From the NCBI GenBank assembly GCA_965366835.1, contig CBDUGF010000015.1, positions 1 to 45,862 of the forward strand: 45,862 bases of DNA, given 5' to 3'. The translations under genes were made by a program, and so were the position numbers. The notes under the pieces were generated by a model, which worked only from the letters and a program-made list of their open reading frames with translations, ran no database searches and had not been told where the DNA came from. Positions 1 through 7,948 of this stretch are shown piece by piece. Origin of the DNA: JAKGBX01 sp965366835. Its GTDB lineage: Bacteria; Pseudomonadota; Alphaproteobacteria; Rhodobacterales; Rhodobacteraceae. The first letter of the stretch is position 1, and every line of letters starts with the position of its first letter.

Positions 1-195
1 GCGAGACCCGTTAGAGCGTTTCGTTCGGCATTATGAATGGCGGTATTGCGGACAGAAGTGCCGTTGCTTGCAGGTGCCTTTCTCTGTCGGCACAATTGAC
101 TCAGATCAACGATTTGGCTTGCGATTTTTGTCATGCTTCTGAGGCATGGCGTTGGTGCTTTGGAAAATTTCTGCGTCAATGAGGAGGGCTGTATC

Positions 196-957
196 GTGCT
201 TGTCAATTCAATTTTGCGTCGGCTGATGCTGGCACTAATTCTCGCCGGTTTCGCGTTACCGGCACAATCTGAGACCTTGGTTGGCTAAAACATCGACAGC
301 CGCGTTCTGGTGGGCTTGAAGGTCAATTCAGGCGGGGTGCAGGCGCATATGCCCGAAGGTTGGGCATCCATTCCGTTCCCAGGCGGGCCGTTGAAGGGAT
401 CAAACTTGCTCTTCGCGCTTATCGATGGTGTTCTGGAAATGGATCCTGAAGGCAAATCGCTTGATCCTGCGAGCCGCCGCGCTGCGGTTCTGGTCGGGCT
501 AGGCAAGAAGGACGATACCGTACGCATGTACGTGCTTCGCATCCTGACAACTGTTCCGGAACGTAACCCCTATGGTGTCGCCACAGCCGCAGAGATTGCA
601 CGCACCAAGTCGTTGAGCGGTCCGTCAAACGGCGCGCGGGCAAGCTCTGACGAATGGCGGATTGCATCAGCGGAAGGCGGAGAGTTGGTTTTCTCACTTG
701 ACTATACGACTGGAAAGCGCGGTTGGAGCCCCGGCGAGTTGTTCCCGTTCTCTGCGGCAGACCCTGAATTCTCGCGCATCTATCGGTATGAGCAGATGGT
801 TGATTTGGTGGTCAGCACACCACTTGGGAAGCCATCAAGCGGCAAATACAGCTTAACCAATAGCATTGCCGAACTGGATGCTGTTTTCGACGGTTCGCAA
901 GAAATAATTGCGGTCATGGATGTGCCGGTCTACTTCAGAAAAGTTTACCTGCCTTAG
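196..957 (+). pseudogene. Secreted hypothetical protein interrupted by an in-frame stop codon
   Basis: A GTG at 196 follows a strong ribosome binding site (GAGGAGGG, about 181-188) and opens a typical signal peptide (basic start, then a Leu/Ala/Ile core ending in ALPAQSE). The frame meets TAA at 286-288 (codon 31) and then stays open without any shift to TAG at 957, giving about 222 further codons. A GTG restart at 310 is possible but would lack the signal peptide and has no visible ribosome binding site. The downstream part is well-formed protein sequence (for example NIDSRVLVGLKVN, YRYEQMVDLV, MDVPVYFRKVYLP), so this looks like a recent TAC/TAT-to-TAA nonsense mutation in a periplasmic or secreted protein of about 253 residues. 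I do not recognise its family. The local DNA is more AT-rich than the permease gene that follows. Confidence 0.7.
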
Positions 958-1008
958 TCTTGGTATGCGCGTGGAGTCGGCAAGCAAAGGGCCGATTCCA
1001 AAACGACT

Positions 1009-1026
1009 CTCAGTCGTGGGACTGAG
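1009..1026 (+). terminator. Small hairpin between two genes, possible terminator
   Basis: CTCAGTC (1009-1015) and GACTGAG (1020-1026) form a perfect 7-bp stem with a GTGG loop, 52 bp after the stop of the upstream pseudogene. No T-run follows, so it is only a possible terminator or RNA-stabilising hairpin. The rest of 958-1158 shows nothing else I can name. Confidence 0.3.
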
Positions 1027-1158
1027 CAACCGCTCTGGGCTCGTTCCCGACATTCAAGGCTCAAGATGAGAACTACTCTTGAAGTAAGTCCTGCAACCCT
1101 ATCTGCGCGCCTGCATTTTCCGGTCGCGCGGGTTTCGCAGCCCGGATAAGCTCGCGTC

Positions 1159-2931
1159 ATGACAAACGACCAGATCATCCTGTTTTCGCTCTTCGGTGCC
1201 GTCTTCGCCCTCTTGCTCTGGGGCCGCTGGCGCTATGATCTCATCGCCTTTACCGCCCTCATGGCCGGCGTCGTGCTCGGCGTGGTCGACACCAAGCACG
1301 CCTTCGACGGATTCGGCCACCCGGCGACGATCATCGTGGCGCTGGTTCTGGTGGTATCGGCCGGGTTGGTGCGCTCGGGGGCGGTGTTCCTGATCACCCG
1401 CACACTGATCGACAGTTCGCGCTCCCTGGGCAGCCATATCGCGCTGATGGGGGGGATCGGCGGGGTGCTCTCGGCCTTCATGAACAACGTCGCGGCGCTG
1501 GCTTTGTTGATGCCGGTCGATATCCAGACCGCGCGCAAGGCCGGGCGGGCGCCGGGGCTGAGCCTGATGCCGCTGAGTTTCGCCACCATCCTGGGCGGGA
1601 TGGCGACATTGATCGGCACGCCGCCCAACATCATCATTGCCGCCTTTCGCGAGGAGGCGCTGGGCGCGCCGTTCGCGATGTTCGATTTCGCCCCCGTGGG
1701 CGGGCTGACGGCGATTGCCGGGCTGATCTTCGTGGCGCTGATCGGCTGGCGGCTGATCCCGCAGCGCGAGGATGCCAACGCGGGCAGCGCCGAGGCCAAC
1801 GCCTATGTCGCCGAACTGACCGTGCCGAAGGACAGCAAGATCATCGGCCAGCGGGTGCGCGACCTCTACGAGACCGCCGACAAGACCGACGTGGCGATCA
1901 TCGGTGTGATCCGCGACGGCAAGCGGCGGTTCGGCGCGGCGCGCAATACCGAGCTGCGCGCGCAGGACGCGCTGGTGCTGGAGGCGACGCCCGAGGCGCT
2001 GGACGAGTTTCGCACCGCGCTGTCGCTGGATTTCGCCGACGAGCAGCGCGAGGAGCTGCTGAAGGCCGAGAATGCGGGGCTGCGCAAGTTCGAGGTGATC
2101 GTGCCGGAAAACTCGCGCCTTGTCGGGCGCACGGCGCAGGCGGTGGGCCTGGCCTGGCGGCAGCGCACCGTGCTGCTGGGCATTTCGCGCCAGGGCGCGC
2201 GGATCAGCGGCCAGATGCGCAAGACGGTGATCAAGGCGGGCGATATCCTGTTGCTTCTGGCCCCCTCCGAGGGCGCCTCTGCGGTGGCCGAGTGGCTGGG
2301 CGTGCATCCGCTGGAAGATCGCGGCATCGTGGTGACCGAGAACACCAGGACATGGACCGCCATCGCCATCTTCGCCGCCGCGGTGGCGGCAGCCAGCTTC
2401 GGGCTGATCTATCTGCCGGTGGCGCTGGGCATCGTGATGGTGGCCTATGTGCTGTTGCGCATCGTGCCGCTGAGCGAGCTTTATGATCATATCGAATGGC
2501 CGGTGGTGGTGCTGCTCGGCTCGATGATCCCGCTGGGAGCGGCGCTGGAGACCAGCGGCGGCACCGAATTGCTCGCCGGGTCGCTGGTGACGCTGACCCA
2601 AGGGTTGGCGCCGTGGATGATCCTGACGGTGCTGATGGTGGTGACGATGACGCTGTCGGATGTGCTCAACAACACCGCTACCACCATCGTCGCGGCGCCG
2701 GTGGCGATCCAGATGTCGCAGGCGCTGGGCGTGTCGCCCGATCCGTTTTTGATGGCGGTGGCGGTTGCTGCCTCGTCGGCATATCTCACGCCGATCGGGC
2801 ACAAGAACAACACCCTGATCCTTGGCCCCGGCGGATACCGGTTTGGCGATTACTGGCGGTTGGGCGTGCCGCTGGAAATCCTGGTGGTGGCGGTGTCGAT
2901 CCCGCTGATCCTGGTGTTCTGGCCGATGTGA
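1159..2931 (+). CDS. SLC13-family permease with two TrkA-C domains
   Basis: This 590-residue inner-membrane protein belongs to the SLC13/DASS-like group of the ion transporter superfamily, which moves anions such as sulfate, di- or tricarboxylates or related solutes with Na+ or H+. Hydrophobic helices fill about residues 5-200 and 398-588. The two pseudo-symmetric transport motifs are visible: MNN at 108-110 with LIGTPPNIII at 151-160 in the first half, and DVLNNTATT at 502-510 in the second half. Between the halves lie two cytosolic RCK-C/TrkA-C-type domains, at about 218-288 and 310-380, each starting with a VP-x(2)-S-x(2)-G/V-type strand; they probably bind a regulatory ligand. The ATG at 1159 is the first good start. 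The substrate cannot be read from sequence. The gene appears monocistronic, 115 bp upstream of the next gene. Confidence 0.85.
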   Translation: MTNDQIILFSLFGAVFALLLWGRWRYDLIAFTALMAGVVLGVVDTKHAFDGFGHPATIIVALVLVVSAGLVRSGAVFLITRTLIDSSRSLGSHIALMGGIGGVLSAFMNNVAALALLMPVDIQTARKAGRAPGLSLMPLSFATILGGMATLIGTPPNIIIAAFREEALGAPFAMFDFAPVGGLTAIAGLIFVALIGWRLIPQREDANAGSAEANAYVAELTVPKDSKIIGQRVRDLYETADKTDVAIIGVIRDGKRRFGAARNTELRAQDALVLEATPEALDEFRTALSLDFADEQREELLKAENAGLRKFEVIVPENSRLVGRTAQAVGLAWRQRTVLLGISRQGARISGQMRKTVIKAGDILLLLAPSEGASAVAEWLGVHPLEDRGIVVTENTRTWTAIAIFAAAVAAASFGLIYLPVALGIVMVAYVLLRIVPLSELYDHIEWPVVVLLGSMIPLGAALETSGGTELLAGSLVTLTQGLAPWMILTVLMVVTMTLSDVLNNTATTIVAAPVAIQMSQALGVSPDPFLMAVAVAASSAYLTPIGHKNNTLILGPGGYRFGDYWRLGVPLEILVVAVSIPLILVFWPM

Positions 2932-3046
2932 CCGGCGCGCCTCGCGCCAATCCGCAAACCTCGGGATCGCAGCGGCACGCCCGGTTTGACAAACCCCGCC
3001 AAGCGCCTGCATTTTGGCAAGGAACCTTGGGGAAGGGCCGAAAACC

Positions 3047-3715
3047 ATGCTCATACGCCTGCTGCTGGCACTGGCCGCAATCATAGCTGCCGCCCTGCCC
3101 GCCGCCGCGCTCGACGCCCATCGCATCGCCTTCAAGAACCGGTGTTCGGCGGAGCTGCGCGTCGCCATTCACCATGCCGATCTGGATGGCAAATGGATCA
3201 CCAGCGGCTGGTTCGCGCTCGCCCCGGGCGCCGGGCAGATCCTGGTGCCGACCCCCGACCCGACCTTCTATTTCATCGCCGAAGCGCATGGCCGGGTCTG
3301 GCATGGCGATGACAAGCTGATTGCCGTGCGCGACGATCCGGTGCCCTATGGCTTCCAGCGCGTCGATATCGCATCGCAGGGCTTCATGGATCATCTGGTC
3401 ACGCTGGATTGCCGGGAAACCCATGACATCGACCCGCTGCATAACATCCAGGTGATCAACCGATGTTCCAAACCGGTGGAGCTTTACCTGAAATTCCAGA
3501 CCATGGCGGGCCTCCCCCAGGTCGACGGCTGGGTCACGCTCGCGCCGATGCGGCGGGCCTATCTCGGCCGCACCACGGCCGCGGACTATCATCTCTACGC
3601 CCGCGCCGAAGGCATTGAATGGGCCGGCGATCACAAACTCGAGGTCGAGCCCGGCACGACCCTTGGCTTCGAGCGCGTCGATGCCGGCAAGATCAGGACG
3701 CTGACCTGCGACTGA
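3047..3715 (+). CDS. Secreted protein with two tandem DUF1036-like repeats
   Basis: The 222-residue product starts with a clear signal peptide (about residues 1-22, ending PAAALDA), so it is exported. The mature part is two homologous halves of about 85 residues. Each begins with N-R-C-S, continues to a GW-(F/V)-x-L-AP turn, a (Y/H)-x-(I/Y)-A segment, a (W)-x-G-D-(D/H)-K-L motif, and ends in GF-(Q/E)-RVD. This resembles the DUF1036 family of small secreted proteins of unknown function, here duplicated in one chain. Cysteines occur near the start of each repeat and at each repeat end (LDC, LTC), suggesting one disulfide per repeat. The ATG at 3047 is preferred over an upstream TTG at 3014 because it starts the signal peptide and follows a GGGGAAGGG sequence. 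Function unknown. Confidence 0.75.
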   Translation: MLIRLLLALAAIIAAALPAAALDAHRIAFKNRCSAELRVAIHHADLDGKWITSGWFALAPGAGQILVPTPDPTFYFIAEAHGRVWHGDDKLIAVRDDPVPYGFQRVDIASQGFMDHLVTLDCRETHDIDPLHNIQVINRCSKPVELYLKFQTMAGLPQVDGWVTLAPMRRAYLGRTTAADYHLYARAEGIEWAGDHKLEVEPGTTLGFERVDAGKIRTLTCD

Positions 3716-3795
3716 GCCTGTGCCCGCGCCGACGAGCGCCTGCCCCCGGCCAGAACCGCCGCGACAAACCCGGCCGATCTTGCTAACCTGCGACC

Positions 3796-4203
3796 ATGAG
3801 CGGCACGATCATCCCCACCCTGCGCTACCGCGATGCCAAGTCGATGATCGACTGGCTCTGCGACGCGTTCGGATTTCAGCGCCACCTCGTGGTCGAGGAT
3901 GAACAGGGCGGCATCGCCCATGCCCAGCTCAACCTCGGCAATGCCATGATCATGCTGGGCAGCGCGCGCGACGACGCCTTCGGCAAGCTGATGAGCACCG
4001 CCGAGGCATTGGGCGGTGTCAGCCAGAGCGCCTATATCGTGGTCGCGGATGTCGATGCGCTCTGCGCGCGGGCGCGGGCCTGTGGCGCCGAGATCGTGAT
4101 GGCGCCGAAGGACGAGGATTATGGCGGGCGCGGCTTTTCCTGCCGCGACCCCGAACAGCAGCTTTGGACCTTCGGCAGCTACGATCCCTGGGCCGCCAGC
4201 TGA
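3796..4203 (+). CDS. VOC-superfamily (glyoxalase/bleomycin-resistance-like) protein
   Basis: A 135-residue single-domain protein with the vicinal-oxygen-chelate pattern: an N-terminal strand (IPTLRYRDA), a helix with the W-x(2)-x-AFGF signature typical of this family, an A-H-A-Q-L strand that supplies a possible metal ligand, a central V-V-A-D-V-D-A-L repeat start, and a C-terminal strand ending in D-P-E-Q-Q-L-W-T-F-G-S-Y. It is closest in pattern to PhnB/YdeN-like stress or antibiotic-resistance VOC proteins. Such proteins act as dimers in the cytoplasm, but the substrate cannot be assigned. It is 80 bp after the preceding gene and 149 bp before ppk2, same strand; no strong ribosome binding site is seen. 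Confidence 0.75.
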   Translation: MSGTIIPTLRYRDAKSMIDWLCDAFGFQRHLVVEDEQGGIAHAQLNLGNAMIMLGSARDDAFGKLMSTAEALGGVSQSAYIVVADVDALCARARACGAEIVMAPKDEDYGGRGFSCRDPEQQLWTFGSYDPWAAS

Positions 4204-4352
4204 CCGCAAGACAGCCCGGCGCGGCGGAAAAAAAACCACCCGGCGGATCAGTCGCGCTGCGAAGCCCGGGTTTTGGCGCTATGATGGATCAGAATGTGCC
4301 AGAATGGCCCGGGCCCGGCCCGGAGCCGCACCAGATGAAGCGGAGCTGCCCG

Positions 4353-5180
4353 ATGTCGAAATCCACCCAGAAACCCGCCGTGCAACCGCCCGGGAAGATC
4401 AGCAACAAGACCTATCACAAGGAACTGAAGCGCCTGCAGGTCGAGCTGGTGAAGCTTCAGGAATGGGTCAAGGCCAGCGGCCACAGGGTGGTGATCATCT
4501 TCGAGGGCCGCGACGCCGCCGGCAAGGGCGGCACCATCAAGCGCATCACCGAGGCGATGAATCCGCGGATCTGCCATGTCGTCGCCCTGCCCGCCCCGAC
4601 CGAGCGCGAAAAGACGCAATGGTATTTCCAGCGCTACGTCGAGCATCTTCCGGCGGCGGGCGAGATCGTGATCTTCGATCGCTCGTGGTACAACCGTGCC
4701 GGGGTCGAGCGGGTGATGGGGTTCTGCACCGAGAAGGAATATCAGGAATTCATGCGCTCCTGCCCCGAATTCGAGCGCATGCTGGTGCGCTCGGGAATCC
4801 AGCTGATCAAATACTGGTTCTCGGTCAGCGACGACGAACAGGAACACCGCTTCCAGCGCCGCCTCGGCGATCCGACCAAACGCTGGAAACTGAGCCCGAT
4901 GGATGTGGAAAGCCGCAACCGCTGGGTCGAGTATTCGCGCGCCAAGGACCTGATGTTTTCGCATACCGATATCAAGCAGGCGCCGTGGTATGTGGTGAAT
5001 TCCGACGTCAAGAAACACGCGCGGCTCAATTGCATCACCCACCTCCTGTCGCTGATCCCCTACAAGGATCTCACCCCCAAGCCGATCCACCTGGAAGAGC
5101 GGCCCGAGCAGCGCGGCTATGTCCGCCCGCCGATGGAGGACCAGACCTTCGTGCCGGAAATCCACAAGAAGCTGAGCTGA
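4353..5180 (+). CDS. ppk2: Polyphosphate kinase 2 (PPK2 family)
   Basis: The 275-residue protein transfers phosphate between polyphosphate and nucleoside di- or monophosphates in the cytoplasm. It has the family's Walker A loop EGRDAAGKGG (residues 51-60), the Walker B/catalytic stretch IVIFDRSWYNRAG (105-117), and the lid segment with KRWKLSPMD followed by R-N-R-W. A single PPK2 domain of this length fits the short PPK2 class. The PTEREKTQWYFQRY segment is also characteristic. I chose the ATG at 4353 because GGAG at 4342-4345 lies seven bases upstream; earlier in-frame starts at 4335 and 4281 would add a low-complexity N-terminus. Whether it prefers ADP, GDP or AMP cannot be decided from what I can see. 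Confidence 0.9.
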   Translation: MSKSTQKPAVQPPGKISNKTYHKELKRLQVELVKLQEWVKASGHRVVIIFEGRDAAGKGGTIKRITEAMNPRICHVVALPAPTEREKTQWYFQRYVEHLPAAGEIVIFDRSWYNRAGVERVMGFCTEKEYQEFMRSCPEFERMLVRSGIQLIKYWFSVSDDEQEHRFQRRLGDPTKRWKLSPMDVESRNRWVEYSRAKDLMFSHTDIKQAPWYVVNSDVKKHARLNCITHLLSLIPYKDLTPKPIHLEERPEQRGYVRPPMEDQTFVPEIHKKLS

Positions 5181-5576
5181 GACGCCAGCCCGGCAATCCC
5201 GGTGGGTTTTGGGGTGTATCGGCGGAAGCTGGATGGCTGTAATGCGGAACTTGGCCGACATTCAGAAATAGACCCGCCGACCCGAACAGCCGACGGGCCG
5301 ACGATGCTGAAATTGCCCACTCACGGACGACTTTGTATCGCGCAAGAATGTGTAAGCCATGTGGCAATCATGGGATTTGTTGGCGATTTTTCGTTGACGG
5401 TCTGACCTGCCCCCCGATGGTCCCTCATTCATAACGAGAGTCTGCGGGATTGGTAGTCTATGTCCGATAGAGGTCTTTTGCGTGTTTCCGTTCAATTGAA
5501 AGCTGACTCACACCCCGGCTTTAATTTTCGCATTCTTTCGCTGGTAATCCCAAACCGACTAACGGATCTCATTGGA
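5181..5576. other. Gene-free, AT-richer intergenic stretch
   Basis: I see no credible gene in these 396 bases; the short frames here lack ribosome binding sites and recognisable protein sequence. Base composition drops from about 5260 onward compared with ppk2. The bases TGACCTGCCCCC near 5403-5414, followed by a CTCATTCATAACG segment, remind me of the end of an IS3-type element, but no matching second end or transposase is present. No strong terminator after ppk2 is visible. Confidence 0.4.
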
Positions 5577-7172
5577 TCAGTCCTGCGGCATTCCGGCAGC
5601 GCTAAGTGCGGAGAGCCACCGGTCAAGCGATTGCTTGTGCCGCCAGATCAAAGCATATTGTGCCCTCTCTTTTGTAATACTCCAATCTGAATGGCTTGAC
5701 ATGAAGGGCGCAAGTGCCTCATTCGCGGCTCCTGTGTCGCCGCGACACACGTGGATTACAGTCAGAAGTTTGTAAGTCTCTGTGGGAAATTCGGGGATTC
5801 TGTTCAAACTTGCCAATGCCGCCTCGCATTGACGATCCTGCCACAGCGCCCAGGCCTTCATCCAATGATGAACATAGTCACCTAGTGGGTCGACCACTTC
5901 GGCTTTGGCAAGGGCTTCGAGAGATTTGTCGGTGCTGCCGAGGAAGAAGTAAGCCAGTGCTAACGCATTGAGCGTAATAGACGCGGATGGGTTAAGGCCG
6001 ATTGCAGTGGTCAGCTCTTGAATTGCACGATTCTGGTCGCCTGATTGCATTAAGACTTGGCCGAGCGCCAATCGTGACATGTAGTTTTGTGGCGCCAGCT
6101 TCACTGCCAACTGCGCATGGTTCATTGCCCTCTCGAGAACTTTTTCGGGTGGTTCATCAATCCAGCCAAAGCGTACAAGTACTCGCAAATTCTTCGACAG
6201 ACCGATGTGCCCCCAAGGCTCGTCAGGATAATCGCTGACGTTTTTCGTGTTCAATACCTTCGCTTGTTCGACATGTTCGCGCGAGAATTTCTGATGTATG
6301 ATCTGGCGGGCTCTGAAAAACCGGAACATAGCATCTGCTTCATTGTCCGAGCGATTGGCGGTTTTTACTTCTTTGACTTCGTCGGCAACGGCATGCGCAA
6401 CGCGACGACTGAGCGCTTCATTGACCTCGAATATCGCTCCAAGCTCCGCATCTATGCTCTCGGTCCATACATGCACGCCGGTGATGGCGTCTATCAATTG
6501 AGCGGTGATCCGGATCGTCGATCCGTCGAATTGTTGAGTGCCTTCAAGTATGAAATCTGCACCAAGCAACTGTGACGCTTTTTGGACGTCTAGGGGTTCC
6601 TTGCGAAACTGAAAACTGGAGTTCTCGGAGATAACCACAAACTCGGGATATCTCGCCAGATTCACAATAAGTCCTTCACTAATTGCATCGCTCAAGTAAT
6701 CGCGACGCGGCTCTGAGCTGAGGTTCTTGAAATAACGGACCGCAACAACGGGTCGGTCGATTTCTGATACCCGGTGTCGGTTACTCAGCAACGCTGTGAT
6801 GCCGACCATCAACAAAAAGACTGTGAATAGCGCGTACTTATATCCAGGCCAAATACGGTCTGAATGCGCTCCAAGCACAAGCTTGTAACCCTTACGTGGG
6901 ACTGTCACGAGTATACGTTTGTCGCGGTCGTCAATTGACTTGCGAATGTCTGAGATACACTTGGCTATGCTTTCATCACTTACATGCGCACCTTCCCAGA
7001 CTGTATCAAAAAATTCATGCTTTCAGACGGTGCGCTCGGTGTTATTTGCAAGAAAAACAAGAACTTCCAATGATTTATGGCGCAGATTAACCGGTTGACC
7101 GTCTCTTCGAGCCAGGCGTCTTTTTTCCTTGTCGAAAACGTAATCTCCTAGGTGCAATTCAGAAGATTTCAT
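5577..7172 (-). pseudogene. CadC-like winged-helix/TPR membrane regulator with an internal TGA
   Basis: Read from ATG at 7172 (GGAA five bases upstream), the frame encodes a 531-residue regulator interrupted by TGA at 7025-7023, codon 50, with no frameshift on either side. Residues 1-95 form an OmpR/CadC-type winged-helix DNA-binding domain: LGDYVFDKEKRRLARRDG, then LRHKSLEVLVFLA before the stop and EFFDTVWEGAHVSDESIAKC, then VPRKGYKL after it. A transmembrane helix follows (YALFTVFLLMVGITALL), then an FlgO/TolB-N-like domain and several TPR units in the C-terminal half. In related proteins the interrupted spot usually reads V-(V/I)-S-K, so TCA (Ser) to TGA is the simplest origin. The C-terminal part could only be made by re-initiation and would lack half of the DNA-binding domain. 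It is divergent from the exported protein gene at 7288. Confidence 0.75.
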
Positions 7173-7208
7173 GAATTTTCCATTGCTGCAGCCGGGCACT
7201 GAATGCGC

Positions 7209-7216
7209 ATTATAAC
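7209..7216. promoter_or_regulatory. Overlapping divergent -10 elements
   Basis: The minus strand of 7209-7214 reads TATAAT, a perfect -10 box 37 bases upstream of the broken regulator's ATG at 7172. The plus strand of 7211-7216 reads TATAAC, a reasonable -10 for the gene at 7288. Good -35 boxes are not visible, which would fit activator-dependent promoters. Regulators of this type often control their divergent neighbour, so this is the likely control region for both genes. Confidence 0.45.
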
Positions 7217-7287
7217 ACATTGCTCGAAGTAACGCTCGGGCCAACTCGGCAGGACCCGCCGATCAAGGCAACATTCAGGAGGAGACT

Positions 7288-7728
7288 ATGTCACCGAAAA
7301 GCACGCGTTTACTTCTTGCGGGCGCTGGCGTGATGATGTGCGCAGTGTGGGCACTTTCTGTCGCATATTCCGCTGACTTGGGCGGCCATACATTGGCCAC
7401 CTCTGGCGATGCCAAGACCAGAAATTGCTCCGAAGCAACACAGGGTCAGACATGTGTGCCAAACCAAGGGCCATTAATGCTGACAGAGTATCTTGCATGC
7501 TCTCTTGAGGCCGAGACACGGGTATTCAACCAACCGGAAGCGTTCGCATGCGTGGAAGCCTATTTGGCCGTCAAGCTGTCCTTTGTTGCTGGCGTGGAGC
7601 CGGAGATTTATCGGCAAATGCCACTTCAAGAACAAATCGAGATCAACCTCAGGGCCTACGAAGCGTTTTCGGACTGGCGGGATGAAAACCCGCACCTGGC
7701 CAAGCCGACAATGATGAATGATGTCTGA
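7288..7728 (+). CDS. Exported cysteine-containing hypothetical protein
   Basis: The start is well supported by AGGAGGAG ending six bases before ATG 7288. The 146-residue product begins with a signal peptide or N-terminal anchor (LLLAGAGVMMCAVWALSVAYSA, about residues 8-29). The remaining domain is soluble, with cysteines at about 47, 56, 71 and 88, an even number compatible with two periplasmic disulfides, and a mostly helical C-terminal half. I do not recognise a family. It is transcribed divergently from the interrupted winged-helix regulator, which suggests it was a regulatory target. The DNA is AT-richer than the chromosomal genes around it, pointing to an accessory origin. The 220 bases after it (7729-7948), up to the convergent transferase gene, hold nothing I can support. 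Confidence 0.65.
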   Translation: MSPKSTRLLLAGAGVMMCAVWALSVAYSADLGGHTLATSGDAKTRNCSEATQGQTCVPNQGPLMLTEYLACSLEAETRVFNQPEAFACVEAYLAVKLSFVAGVEPEIYRQMPLQEQIEINLRAYEAFSDWRDENPHLAKPTMMNDV

Positions 7729-7948
7729 CGACGCCGGGCGTTTGACCTATTCCCTTTTTCCGCACACTGCACGGTGGATGTCCGCTTCGTCCCGCTTCTC
7801 CGACATTCGCACAAAACGCGGTATTCGTCGTTTCGGGCTCAATAGAGACAGCCGCCAAAACTCCGCGCGCGTCCTCCCGGCCTCTCTGCCTGCCGATGAC
7901 AGCGCAGGCATCCGCACGCGGTTGGCGCCAAAGCAGCGCTGATCGAGG

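Noticed and set aside
2..142. Open frame from the window edge to a stop at 140-142
   Set aside because: Only 46 codons, rich in Cys and Arg, with no recognisable sequence; too weak to call as the tail of a gene.
1099..3168. Long minus-strand open frame (689 codons) opposite the permease
   Set aside because: Its translation is low-complexity and rich in His, Arg and Gln, as expected for the antisense frame of a GC-rich gene; the plus strand encodes a clear membrane transporter.
7023..7025. TGA as a selenocysteine or programmed recoding site
   Set aside because: The residue lies in a DNA-binding domain where relatives usually have Ser; there is no reason for Sec and no obvious stimulatory structure.
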